From Turnera subulata (taxonomy: Eukaryota > Streptophyta > Magnoliopsida > Malpighiales > Passifloraceae): 64,000 nucleotides of DNA. Every line of letters begins with the position of its first letter. The stretch's first letter is position 1. The stretch lies in the NCBI GenBank assembly GCA_028386065.3, contig JAKUCV010002209.1, positions 92,102 to 156,101 of the forward strand. Reading direction: 5' to 3'. Below the pieces are notes generated by a model. That model saw only the letters and a program-made list of their open reading frames with translations, had not been told where the DNA came from and searched no databases. Of this stretch, positions 48,921 through 61,440 are shown in pieces. The translations under genes and the position numbers were made by a program.

Positions 48921-50721
48921 CTGAACTGCATTAGCTGGTTACCACAACCCATGTACGCTTACATGAGCATATATCTATATCCTTTATTTACTAAAGTAAT
49001 TTAGAGCAAAGCAGAGTCACTAACATCGATCATGTGTGTCAGTTGAAATATACTGACACTGTTTCTCCTTTAGATTTTGATATGAACTGGGAGATCCAGG
49101 TGTTTTTTGTGGTTTCTCATCAGTTGTTGTCCTTTTTGTGCCTTAAATTAATCTCCCTGACTTATTGAATTTGATTGGCGAATCTTCACTTGTCCATATA
49201 AACATGCACATCGCTTGGCAAATATACTCTTTTGCAAATCATTCCAGATGCCAGAGCCCTCCCAACTTCTTGTATTTCAAAAATTACCAATGAATTAATT
49301 AGCTAATGAAGCTCCAAGGTTGATATCAAACATCTCCTCTGTATACTATGCACACCATGATCCATTCACAATAAGAAACACACACTAATTTTTTTCCTGC
49401 GTGAATTAATTTGGTGGTCCCTTTTTTTATCCGATTCCACTTAGACCATCTCAGGATTCCCCCCCTCTCTTTGTGCGTGGAAGATGTCCAGGTGTGGCAA
49501 TAAAACCTTCTTTACGCTGCCATTGCCACTAAGAGACTTCATTTCACCACCAGTGGTATTCTCTGGGAAGAGATAGCATTTTACCTCAAGCCTTCCATAA
49601 CCAAACCTCTATATTCTGATACGATTCAAGCATGATCCAATCTTTTTTTCAAAAATTTGGTTTTAGGCGCGGAATACACTGGGCAGGAGGCTACTATTCT
49701 TAAGCCCAAAGCATGTTGAACAAGCCCAAAGGAAAATGTGCAGGCTAATAGCACGAGCATTGATTTAACTGTTTGATATAACTTCATAGAAACGATGTGC
49801 TACGTATTTTGAGATAACGTTGCAGTACATTTTGGCGTCAAACTTCCACGGTCAAATATGACTAAAGATGAATGCCATATAACTTCCACGGTAAAATGTG
49901 ATAATATGTCACATAATTAAAAGACATATAAATCAATTTGCGTCTTCTATTGGTTAATTCTGATGGAAGAGAGATTGCTTAACCAAATGCTGTCAACTGA
50001 TAAAGGAAATCTGATTTTGACATTGGGAGGGATGACCGGAAAGAATAGGAAAGATGTGCTCTTAAAGTATTCCTGCACTGCATCTGAAAGGGTGCAAGTG
50101 ACCTAAAACCGACTCAGAAATTACTACTTACTATGACTGCCACTGACCGAGCCACAAGGGTCATGGCAGCCCCTCAGTTCTTACATCTTTCATATGGGTC
50201 CTTGTAATTCTATTTATATAGATTCGTTTTTGCAATTAAGTCTTAGTCTAATATAACTCAACTTGCGATGATAGATACTTTCTTATTTATTTATGAAAAT
50301 TTTTTGATGTATTATTTAATCTTAAAATTTTTAATTATATTTATAAAAAAATTATATAAATTATATATTTATAATAATATTTTAATTATATTACTAAATT
50401 AATATTTTTATCTTCAATAAATATTTTACATATTTTTATATTTTATTTAATAGGTGATACATCCTCACTTTTTTGGAGAATGATTTCTGGCTTTGTTACT
50501 GAATAGTGAATACGACCGGTACCAACTAAATGTGGGAGAGGCAGGGTGGCACGTGTGCAATAGAGAAGAGTACGAATATTATTATTTAGCACAATTTTAA
50601 TTGTAGGGTGGAGCTACATCTATCGGGAACTATTAAGGTGTTGGTATTCTCCATCATCTTCCTGAATCATTGTGCTACTTGTGGGAGGAGGAATTGAATG
50701 GTGATGCTTTCGATCGGTTGT
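48921..50721. other. Intergenic
   Basis: 3' flank of the SOSEKI gene. 50280-50460 is very AT-rich. AACTTCCACGGT with similar flanks occurs twice near 49840 and 49880. No gene is seen. Confidence 0.45.
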
Positions 50722-50754
50722 AGGAGATGGACAGCAAAAAAAAGGAGATGGACA
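50722..50754 (+). repeat. Minimal oligo(A) micro-insertion with 12-bp direct repeats
   Basis: AGGAGATGGACA at 50722-50733 and 50743-50754 flanks only GCAAAAAAA. It is the shortest of the oligo(A) footprints and lies in the promoter of the following gene. Confidence 0.55.
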
Positions 50755-50921
50755 CTTCACCTGTTAATATAGCTAGCTTAGCTAGCTACCCTATGTGATT
50801 GTCCACAAATTAAGAAAACTCTCCTTTCTTGAGGTTTTAACCACAATTATTTCATTCCAATGGTTTTTGCACACTTTGCCATCATTTATCTAAGCTCCTG
50901 TCGCATATACGATATCTATCT

Positions 50922-50932
50922 CTATATATATA
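50922..50932 (+). promoter_or_regulatory. Probable TATA box of the 50978 gene
   Basis: CTATATATATAG lies about 50 bp before the ATG at 50978. Confidence 0.5.
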
Positions 50933-50977
50933 GTTGTGCGTTAACTTTGTAGCGAGCTAGCGGCATCCCAAAAAGAA

Positions 50978-51502
50978 ATGGAAAGTGAGTGTAATGCCAG
51001 CAAACCCCGATATGACATTACCATGTCAAAGAGAACAAGGAAGCCGCGGCCGCCCAGTTTCCCAGACGCAAATGGAAGCTCACCAACTGATGGTTATGCT
51101 TGTAAAGATGAAGAACCCGCCCCGGGAGGAGGTGTTGTTGATCCGTGGGAAGAACAAGATAATGACCATAAAAGCTTGAAGTTGAAGCAACTCATCAATG
51201 GCCCATTCGACAAGTCATCATCAAAAGACGAGAATGATCAGCAGGGCAGTTGTCGTGGCAGAAATTCTCTTGGGCAGCATTTCACCGAAGAAGAAGAACA
51301 AATAGAAGGAGAAGAACAACAACCGCAACAGCAGCAGCAGCTTCAGCTGGTAATGCAACATAAACAAGATGGGAGGTCGCGAGGGCTAAAGCTGAAAGGA
51401 ATGATGGGTCATTATGTCTCAGTTTTGAGCCATTTGATCACGGTTAAGCGCCACCCTCGTATTGGATCCCGGAATAAACCCTTCCTTAGGTTGGCTATGT
51501 AG
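50978..51502 (+). CDS. Uncharacterised plant protein, 174 aa, intronless
   Basis: I do not recognise a named family. The frame starts at an A-rich ATG context (AAAAGAAATG) with a TATA-like box upstream. The N-terminus has a basic stretch (KRTRKPRPPSFPD). The middle is acidic and Gln-rich (EEEEQIEGEEQQPQQQQQ). The C-terminus is basic and probably helical (GLKLKGMMGHYVSVLSHLITVKRHPR, with Leu and Tyr spaced as in an amphipathic helix). No signal peptide or membrane segment is seen. Short intronless plant proteins with a C-terminal LKLK..Y...L..L block exist, but I cannot give a function. A sequence search of the last 45 residues would settle the family. Confidence 0.65.
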   Translation: MESECNASKPRYDITMSKRTRKPRPPSFPDANGSSPTDGYACKDEEPAPGGGVVDPWEEQDNDHKSLKLKQLINGPFDKSSSKDENDQQGSCRGRNSLGQHFTEEEEQIEGEEQQPQQQQQLQLVMQHKQDGRSRGLKLKGMMGHYVSVLSHLITVKRHPRIGSRNKPFLRLAM

Positions 51503-51882
51503 GCTATTATATCATCATCTTCTCGACATGATATGATTTCTTTTGTACATGCAATATTATTTATAATGCCCATTAAATTCACATATATATGATGAGTACT
51601 AATTGCTACTAGATCTTGCCTCATATATATTCTCCTCGTCACCATTATGTGTCTATTCTATATGGTAAGCAAATACTTACGGCCTCTCGTCAGTAAGAGA
51701 AATTATGCTTATCATCTACCTCCAATGTTTATTTATTCTATTGGAAACTTTGGAAATTTGTCGCAATTGTGTGTACGTGGTTATGTTTCAAACGATAACT
51801 TTCATTAAAATTTACACCTTCATTGAAATTTTAGTATTTTTACCATCATCGCAATGGTTGGTGGTGAAAATGGTGTATATAT
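51503..51882. other. Intergenic, 3' flank of the 174-aa gene
   Basis: AT-rich, no gene seen. It runs up to the left arm of the perfect hairpin. Confidence 0.4.
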
Positions 51883-52021
51883 ACCAGAAATTAGTATTAG
51901 AACCATTTCTAATATTATCACTCATCCACTATAACAACACTACAGGGATATGTAATAACTGTAGTGTTGTTATAGTGGATGAGTGATAATATTAGAAATG
52001 GTTCTAATACTAATTTCTGGT
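51883..52021. repeat. Perfect inverted repeat: two 63-nt arms, 13-nt loop
   Basis: The left arm 51883-51945 (ACCAGAAATTAG...CACTACAG) is the exact reverse complement of the right arm 51959-52021. The loop is GGATATGTAATAA. I checked all 63 positions by eye. Flanks show no clear target duplication. A transcript would form an uninterrupted 63-bp stem, suitable for a Dicer-like substrate. A very young foldback element or a local palindromic duplication is the alternative. Confidence 0.9.
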
Positions 52022-52895
52022 CTGATAATAACCTGTCCTCTTTTTCCACCAAAAAGAAGAAAACTAGTCCTCTTTGGGGGTAAATGAAATCTCATTTCCC
52101 GAGGCTATTCTCCATCTCTCGGCATATTTTGCTTGCAGGTCAAGCACCAATTTGGTCATCAAGGTATGCTTGGGAGGTAAATCAACGTAGAATCCTGGAT
52201 CTTGAAATTGAGCAGATAAAGCTGCTAATTCCTGCTACCCCTGATAGCTCTGGCTATGGATTGGTGACTCAAACAATGAATATAGTGTTCGATTGGCTTG
52301 TGACTTTATTTATAGCCCATCTGGTTATATTTACCTTCTCCAGAAATTGCATGTGGTATGCTATAATGATGACATAGTAACAAGGGATGCTTTGTTTAGG
52401 CATGGTAACATGGATCCTTAGGAACTTTTTATTTGGGAAGTTAATAAGCAATACCGTTTTTTTATATATCAAATAAGCAATGCACTTTGCTAGTACAAAT
52501 ATCTCCTTATCACCTCAATATACAGTAAGAAAAAAGTATAATGACATAAGTAGCTCGTCATATTGCACTAAAATTGGGCCATCGATTAAATTGAAGAATG
52601 TGAATTATTTACAAGGACAAGAATGACAGTTCTGCCAATTATACCTGTGGTTTCCACCAAGGATATTGATTACAATACCCCCACATTTTACAGTAAAAGG
52701 ACTGCGGTACGAGTGCAGAAGAAATTAATTTCAAGTGACTATTACAATCCACCAAGCAATGGAATAAATCTCCGAGTTGGTTAAGTTCATCGGCAGCGAA
52801 TCATCTTCCAGCTGCATGGGATAGCCACCTAGACACTGATTGATGCTTGAAATACAAGTAGCAGATGAACGCAGGAAGTTAACTGCTTGTGCACT
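52022..52895. other. Intergenic, downstream of the MFSD12-like gene
   Basis: The frame 52084-52377 is open but has no recognisable domain. The part next to 52896 should be the 3' UTR of the minus-strand gene. Confidence 0.4.
52443..52481 (-). repeat. Oligo(T) micro-insertion with 10-bp direct repeats
   Basis: AATAAGCAAT at 52443-52452 and 52472-52481 flanks ACCG, seven T and ATATATCA. It is a weaker member of the series. Confidence 0.35.
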
Positions 52896-55800
52896 CTATT
52901 CCAGCAGTGATTCTGTCAAGGGTTTTGGGTAAGGTGCATGCAGTTTCATAGTATGTGTAATAGCAACTCCAACAAGTGAGCAAAATGCTGGAACCAAACC
53001 CAAGCCGTATCTTGTGACTGAAATATAATTTGCAGAAAGGGAATTGTCCAACTTTGGGGAGTAGCCTGCATTGGCCCAAGTTTTGAGATGTCAATAGAAG
53101 ATCACCACCATTGGCACATTGGAACAGAAATGACATGTTTATTGCATATGATAAAAGACCGTCCAGCGCCAAAACACTTGAGAGTTCAAAGTTTCTAGCC
53201 ACAAACGAGTCAGAAACTGCATGCTTAAGTAATAGGCCATACTAATATGGCCAAACATGCTATTAATATACTGGTTTGGTTGGCTAGGAGAGTTGCACAC
53301 AGAGAACAGAAGGTATTTACAATTGATATTAGAATCTGAATTTTATAGGATTTGAATTATCAATTGCAGACAGAAATTGGTGAGTATTATAATGTCCGCA
53401 TTCATATGAAGTTGCTGAAAATAATTGCGCTACAGAGCATTTGGACCTGATCAAAGCTCGTAACAACTGCAATCTTATGCTTCAAAGGCAGAAGACTATC
53501 ATTGTAGTTGGATAGCAGAACCAGATGTCATCTCACATTTACGAGCACGTAAGAAGCTATATTTAGGCCTTATGTTTACTTTCCTCAGCTATCTTGTGGA
53601 GAAGGGATCCAAATGACTTACTTTGAAATGATTGAAGAGCAAACAAAGCAATCCCACATGAAATCTTGTCTAAGAAGCTCAGTGATCCGTAGACAAATGC
53701 ACAGCCATTGAGATCCAAACCAACAAGAACACTTTGCATGCTCACTCCAGTCACCTGTCATTCGTGTGCACAGATCAAGTAAATAATGAGAAAACACAGA
53801 CCATAAATCCTATGACACGTAATGATAATCTTGGATAAAAACTAAGGGACCAAGAAAGAAATTGGAAAGCGTCAAAGCAGAGGAACTAGACAAAATTATA
53901 TTAAGAGCGCAAAGTTTTAGTAGTGAATTAGAGAATAAAGGACCAGATGATTGTAATTCTTGGTAACCACACCTATATTTGGAAGAAAAACAGGGGTATC
54001 ATGATCAGAAAACATTTCATAAGGTAGTTGTTGACTTTATGGAAAGTGAAGATGGAATTGATTCCCAATAAGAGCAATTTAAAATGGCAACCAAGGGTGT
54101 AGCAGGCATAGATTTTCAGCCTCTTTGCAACCATGACTATCATCGAATTCTAGGATTCAGATGAAAATAGAGCCGTGTAGGAAGAAATGTAATATTAACT
54201 AAGATCTACATCACACAACACCAGCTGTTGGTGTAAGTATCATAGCTGCTTTGAATTGAAGTTGGGACAGGCAACACTTCCCTTCCCTTTTTCAAAATTT
54301 CCAGAATGTTAAGTTTGGTTAGAAAAATCTACCAAATTGAGAGATGATTTATCATTTTAATTTGCTTAAACATCTTTATTTTGGTATTCTGTTTCTCACA
54401 GGCAGGAAATATCTCCTTGTGCCTCACTGTGAGAGAAGGCCTATATTACTTTGCCAAACTAAGCACAGTTCATAACACAAACTTAAAGCCAAGAGCACAG
54501 ATCATACCACCATTAAAGCATTGGCTATACCAATAGCTAATGACATCACGTACATAAAAGCATTCATGCTTTTAGGTAAAAGAAGGATTCCTGCACCACA
54601 AAAGACCCAAAGAAGGCCACCAGCTGAATAGTAAGCTTTCAGGCGCTGACCAGTCCATGATATTTCCTACAATGTGAAAAATAGAATAACTATGAACCAA
54701 AAAAGTTAAACAAAAATAAACACAAATGAGAATATTACATGAATTGGAGACTGAAATCAATTCTGAATAGCACCTGCATAACAACAGATACAACGAAGCT
54801 GCAAATGTAGATTACAGCAGGAACCTGCTCACATAAAAAGGAAAAGATATCTGTTTAACCATTTTCAGAAAGCAAAATATATAAAAAATGTTGACAAGTG
54901 GAAGGTTGAAAGATATCTGGACATACCAAAGCTTTAGCTGATTGATTCATTCGCAAATCGTTTATGACGTAGAATGCAAGATATGCCTGAGGACATAACA
55001 AACTCTCTCAGGGAGAAGAAACAATACTAGATTATAAATGATTCAAAGATGATTCTCATACTGTTAAGGGATTCTGTTCAGACAAAAAAAATACTCTGAA
55101 AGGAAGGGATTTAATTGATTCCTCAGGGAAATTGATAAGACAGCTTTAGTTAGTGTGACGGTGTGGTATCTCTTGTTATGTTAGCAAACTTGTGGTTATG
55201 TGAACGTCTAGTAGTTCAGTTGAGAGACTAGTAACTTGGTTACTATGGATTTGAGTGTGAATTGTACTTGTATGATTTGGGGGCAAGTATAACTGGATTG
55301 GAACAGAAAGTTAGTTTTTTGACATTTGGGAGCAATATTTTGGCTCTGAGTATTAGCTCAAGAACCCTAGATTTCCTTTTGTTCCTATTGATTCTCTGTT
55401 ATAATCGAACAGAAACCTTTCCAGCACAAGAATTATTGTTTGTCTATAATTCTTAGGGTTTAAACCTATCCACGCCATTTTCCCATAACAACAAATTTGT
55501 AAGACAGAAAAGAGAGTGCCATCTGAGAAGCAAAATGTATTCTGACCTGTGAAACGTTTTGGACTAATCTGGTTAGCATATACACAAGACCGACTTGATA
55601 GTATAAAGCTTTTCTGAACCAGTAAGCCCATGATATCCTTCCACAGCTATCTCCATGAGCACTTCGCTTTAATCTACATATTAAAAGCATATTGCATAGG
55701 AAATTGAATTACCCACAAGAATAAGCATTGTGATGAAATGGTGACCAGAAGATTTGTAAATGAATCGGAAAGTAGGATGGAAGAACATATAAAATTACTT

Positions 55801-58024
55801 TCTACAACCACACACTATCAGAAAAGCCCTCCAGGAGTAAAGATTTCACCCATCTAACAATGTCTAACAATACCTTGGTTCCTTGGTTCCAAGATGAAAT
55901 ATTCCAACAAAGCAGCACCCAATAAAAATCGATATGTATGCGATCCAACGATACTGCCCATTTGAAGCAAGTAAGATATGATCAAACCAAAGTGAACTCC
56001 TAAGGATCAATAACATCAGAGCCAAGTTCATACCTGATTTTCAATCTCAGAATGTGTTTTCCCGTGATTGACATTGAACACTACCAAAGCAACACCATAG
56101 AGGCTCAGATTGGCAACCTACACAAGAATAAGAACATTTAAAAAAAAAAAATTGAAAGACCTTCGATTTTGCTGCATTTAGAACATGCAGAGCGAAATAC
56201 ATCCAACCAATAATCATAGAGACCATTGTAAAAGCATTCCGGCAGCTAGCCATCACCACTCTACTTGTTGAATTCAGTGAGATGCAGTTCACCATGGACC
56301 TACCAAAATAAATAAATGTAGAATGACAAAAGCACATTAACTCAGAGCTCAGAGTGGGCATAATTGTAGGCTATTTCACAGTACTGACAAGAAAACGAGA
56401 TAACATATTCTTTTAAGAAAAAGCCTCTCAACCTTTAGTACTGAAACCCAAATGCTAACGAAGTATTAGCGCTAATACTTCTTTTAAATTTATGTATTGG
56501 ACTAATACCTTAGATAAAGAAAATGAACCAGAAATTAACGTTTCTCTCTTCATTTTTCTACTTCTAACAAGAAAGAATGATAACTTGCGTATTTCAATGA
56601 TGCTAAGTCATGAATGCTACTTACATGTGCGAAACTTGAGTAGCAGCCCAGCCCACATTAAATATTGCTGCGAATATGCTGTATGAAATAGTTTCTACAG
56701 TCGATGAATGGGTAGCGAAGAATTTGCATGGCAAGCAACCACCAAAGACGGAAGAAAATGAGACAGCAACTAAAACAGATCCTGCACCATGCCATATTTT
56801 GAAATTTCCAAACCTGTCTATCTGTGAAAGAAAACAACAAAAGTTATCCACCTTATCAGAATTAAGAATTCGACTCATGGAAAAACTAAATACAATTTCA
56901 GCGTCAAAAAATTAAGGCTTCCATAAAATATGCATGTGGTGTCTGCCGTTAGAAGCCACTATCAAGCACAAGAAGAGGACATGCACTTCCAGTTTGAAAA
57001 GAACTTCAGAAATAATATATATAAAAACAAAAGATAAGGACAGATTCATGTGTTGTTTGACATGTGGTCTTGCTAAAAACATTGTGAAAGTATTATCACC
57101 TAGGTATTGTGGTCTTTCCAGGCTTAGGCTAATCTTCAGGCAGAGACATTTATGCTGAAACAGCCGAGCAAAAGAATCCATTGTGCATGGGAAAAAAGAA
57201 CATGATTCCAATTACAATAACCAAGAATAACTCGCTGCTTCTTTTCTCTTTCAAAGAAAGAATTTAAATAGAAGAATTGAAAGCACAGATCAGAATCAGC
57301 CAAAAATAAAAGCAATAAGACAGGATTACAAAGTCCCGAACCAGGGCACAACCAAGGAAGAAATAATAACATTTTCAATCACCGCACAAGATAGTCAGCA
57401 AAATTAGCCTTTAATAACAGATTTGAGGCCTCACTAATGCTTCCGTATCCTATCAATTGTTCTCCCATATACTTAAGAAGCTGTCAAGTAAAAATCATCG
57501 CAATCTAATATTCACCTGTTTATAGCATATTAAGACGGTATCCCAGTAAACGAGCATGAAAGAAGAAGTTTCCCAGGACTCAAGTTATTGACAAGAAAAG
57601 GGGAAAAGAATAAAGGCAAAGATAAAGAATGGGCAAAATATGGTATAGCAATGAGCCTAAGGTTGTGTAATAGTCATTTTAATGTACCAGTTCTCCAACA
57701 AAAATAGTAGCAAATCCATCAGCTATTTGACCTGAAAGCATAACTACAGCAGCATCCCTGTAAGTTTACAGGATAAACCATCAGTCTAACATTAGTCTAA
57801 CATGTTATAAAATATAGAATTTATAACATCAGATATTTCTGACCGGGTGCGATACATACTTACCTATGAGAGAGTCCAATATCAGTCAAGAAGAGTAAGA
57901 GATAGGTAAACCAACAGGCAGCAGTGATGTCATTTAGCATGTGACCAACACCATAAAAGAAAACAGACAATCTTCCAACAGGAATTGGGTCGGACTCATC
58001 ACATTCCACATCATCATCACGCAT
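52896..58024 (-). CDS. MFSD12-like major facilitator transporter, 12 exons, 455 aa
   Basis: This is a polytopic membrane protein of the MFS glycoside-pentoside-hexuronide-like group. The animal relative MFSD12 is needed for cysteine import into lysosomes and melanosomes. The plant substrate is unknown to me. Exons (minus, 5' to 3'): 57864-58024, 57688-57757, 56625-56821, 56224-56299, 56034-56117, 55874-55953, 55547-55673, 54927-54986, 54774-54824, 54508-54666, 53622-53754, 52896-53065. All have GT-AG borders in one continuous frame (1,368 nt). Blocks seen include VGRLSVFFYGVGHMLNDITA, SGQIADGFATIFVGEL (cytosolic loop with IDRFG), VNCISLNSTSRVVMASCRNA, RISWAYWFRKALYYQVGLVY and the C-terminal PKPLTESLLE. 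About twelve hydrophobic segments fit the MFS fold. The tail ending in ESLLE may act as an acidic dileucine-type sorting signal (inference). A 5' UTR intron ending near 58114 (CTTCGCAG) is plausible. Confidence 0.88.
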
Positions 58025-61000
58025 GATGGTAGTCAAGTCTAGGTGGTTCTCAGGCTCTTACAATTGAAACAACTCCGCCAAAGAAGTATATAGCTTATGT
58101 CCAGAAGGAATCTGCGAAGTGTTAAGCAGATAATAAAGTCAAGAAATTTAAATTATAAGCCATAACATAGGAGAAGTAATGGGAAGAGCGGAAAGGGCTG
58201 ATATAGGAAGGATTAGAACCGGCAAAGACAAAGATGGTTTTGGAACAAACTCTGTTTAATGAGTATACTGCACAAAGCACTTTTTGGTTTGCCAAAACTC
58301 GAAACCCAGTTCTGCTTAAGGATGAAGACCTTTGAACTAACTTGTATCTGGGGTATGGTATCATTCACGCAATGTAACAGAAGCCTACTCACTCAAAATC
58401 AAAAATCCAGATCCCAAGAGCAATTTTACAATGGCAAGTGCAAATTTAGGGAAGCAAATCCAGGTGGTTGTTAGAAAGTGATATTTTACTGGTCCACTAA
58501 CCCCAAAAATTCAGAGGGAAATTAAAACCAACCAGTAAAAATCAGAGACATGCAATACACAAAGACAAACAAGGATCAATTTACCCAATCACTTGAAAAG
58601 TATAAGCAATGAACAGAACAGAAGGCCAAACACAGCAACCCGTGGAATCAAAGGAGTATTACCACATAATATTATTTGATTGAATTAACAGAGGAGATGG
58701 ATTCCATACATACAATACATACATACCCTGAAGAGAAAGCCAGAAATCAAAGTTGGTAGGAGATGACTTTCGAGTTTGAGCAGCAGCAGCAGTAGTAACT
58801 GATAAGAAAGAAGAAATACGAGGGAGGAACTGTTAGATATTTGTTAAAAATAACTTCTCGAGGAGATAACTTGGTGTGTCAGGCTCACGCAACTCACTTC
58901 TCTGACTTGTAGGCGGCTTGTTCAAGCTTGTTTGTGTCATCCATGTGTAACTGTCACGCAACACTCTTCTCTGACTTCCCCCCATCCCCATTTCCCACCA
59001 TTTATCCTCCACTTTAATTCCACCCCTAAACGACAAGATAACCGCCCACTCCCAGCCACTAATTGGGCCAATTTCTTCTTTGTTGTTAATAATAATCTTG
59101 TAGTGTTATACTTGGTACTGAAATTGACTTGTGAGAGTATCAATACAGATTGCGCCATAAATTAGTAGCTAACCTAGGAAACCCCAACTCGTTAATGTCT
59201 GTTCCGCCTATCAGACAAAAAAAAAAAAAATCTGATCTTTCCCCGACAAAGAATATCTCTTATCTGCTTAGTAACGGAATCTGGCAGCTTCAGCAGGGCA
59301 TGGGCCTATTGCACTCGACGTTGTTTGGTGCAAATTAAGATGCAGAATTGATACTCCAAAATGTTTAAGGCTTTGAATTAAGGAAATGAGAAGGGGACAA
59401 AATTGAGAGGACGAGGACAAATTGGGAAAGAATCTTTGTATTACTCAACTTGCAGGCCGGGCTTTGCCTTCTTATCCAACAGGAAAGAAATAAAAAGACC
59501 GATAGAAGCTGAACGAACATAACCAAATAAAACAAGATCGTAACAACTAACAACACTTTTTGGGTTTACAAAGGGAGATTGGGACTCACGAGATCTTCAG
59601 CTCTACATATAACGGCAGAACTACTTGAGCTACAGCTTTTGTACGACTAATAACATTTTTCAAGAGTAAGAAACAATCAAAGTAATATAAACCCCAAAAA
59701 GGCTCTTTGTGGAATCAAAGTCTGCTTCTTCGTAAGCTTGTAGTCTTCAGCTTCCTTGGAGGCAAATTTGACCAGTGAATAAGTACCTGTGTTACGAGCC
59801 TTGTTATTTTTGGACACCCATCTTCCTGGAGAGAATTCCTACCGGTTCCAACACCAGTACTTGTCCTTCCTCATGCATCAATGGACGTGGTGGTACCTCG
59901 GTGGATGGTACTATTAGCATTTAGATTTTGCCCTGGTTTTAAACGGTGCACAATTGGAGGGACAAAATCTTGCCCTGGTTTTTGTGATTTTTTTGCACCT
60001 CGATTTTTATGAATTGACAGTGGAATGTCCCCGAAAATTTCCAAATTGTTTCTCGGTCTGTTTAAGCATGTTACAATCCCAAAAGATAAAATCCCTAATT
60101 ATTCAGTAAAATATAATGGATCACCTCTCATGCTTATTAATTCCTTGAATCATGCAGCTAAAATCATGGCAAATTTTGGATACTAACAATAATTGTCCGC
60201 CGTTGCTTTCGAAGTTTGCGTCTATATATGGTTTTGGATGACTTTCTTATGGATTGCATGGTGCACTGGACTCCCCCCTGTAAACCAAGTTCGTCAGCGT
60301 GTGGGATTATTCTTTAAGTCATGACTACGACTTCAAAGATGGTGCGTAAATATGGACTTTTTTTTTTTTTGTCACACGTAAATATGGACTTAGAACGAGT
60401 CTTGTTTAGGTAGTGGCATAGAGTATCAAGGATCTGCTTCCCTTCGAATTGTCACTATGATTTGAAACCTCTATTTTCATATTACCTTTCTTGAATCTTG
60501 AAGGTGGCACGACTTTAATTTCAAGTTGTCACTACAAATTTCAAGGATATCTTTATGTAATCACACGGTATTAGACAACCCAAGATTGAGAAGTGGCATG
60601 TGATCTCTTCTCTGGTACTCCATGCACCTTCTTACTTCATCTAGTGATGGATTTTCCTTTGCTCTGATTATTTATCCACTGCCAGCACTGCAGGTCGTTC
60701 GAGGATATGACGTCATCAAAACGTTTGATGATATCATCGTGTAGGATATGTGATGAAATCCTGTCCCTTGTGAATTGGTATGGCGTTTGGGTGGGTTTGG
60801 TGAGGTGACCGTGCGATTTCGCATTAAACCATTTTAGCGGCGCCCCACCAGCTAGGGACCGCTGGTCATTGTTGGATTTTAATTTTATACATGTAGACCC
60901 GCCTCTAGTACTCTAGTACATCCTTTGCTATCACCCGGTGATGGAATTTTCATTTCGTTTTCATATTTTGGAGAAAGTGAAACCGGTGATGGATTTTAAT

Positions 61001-61340
61001 GATACATCAGTTGAATTCTTTTTATATGAGGTGTTGAAGAGCTACAGGGTTCTTTCCTGGGTACTTAATAATTATATGTGCTTTTTAGTGCACCCAGATG
61101 TTTCGATTGTTTCGCACTTTATTGCCGTCCTCACTAGCAATGTTGGTGCTTTCTCACCTTTTAATTTCAAGATGCTATCTGTTCAAGAAGATTCCAAACA
61201 ACATTTTAGCATGCGGTGGCACTTGGCTGAGTGACTGTAATCATCACTACCAACCACTTAAAGCGACTAGAAAAGAAAAAGAAAAACAAAATTGGAAAGC
61301 GCATGTTTGTGCAGCTGCTACTACTTTAATTTTACTGGTT
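58025..61340. other. Intergenic between the MFSD12-like and lipid-transfer genes
   Basis: The right flank of the transporter holds its leader and promoter (58025 to ~58850). The rest shows no supported gene. A micro-insertion lies at 60345-60391. The frames at 60938-61234 and 61098-61523 lack domains; the latter overlaps the next gene in a different frame. Confidence 0.4.
60345..60391 (-). repeat. Oligo(T)-GTCACA micro-insertion with 15-bp direct repeats
   Basis: CGTAAATATGGACTT at 60345-60359 and 60377-60391 flanks eleven T plus GTCACA. On the minus strand it reads TGTGAC-oligo(A), comparable to TTCGAC-oligo(A) at 3117-3132. Confidence 0.6.
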
Positions 61341-61355
61341 GGTAAGGCCACTTCT

Positions 61356-61366
61356 TATATATATAT
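61356..61366 (+). promoter_or_regulatory. Possible TATA box of the GPI-anchored LTP gene
   Basis: A TATATATATAT run ~75-85 bp before the ATG at 61441. AT runs are common here, so this is tentative. Confidence 0.35.
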
Positions 61367-61440
61367 GTCAAACCCAGTTGAAATTATGAATGTAAGTTTA
61401 GAGAATTGGTTACAATTAGTTAATTTGAAACCATCAAAGG

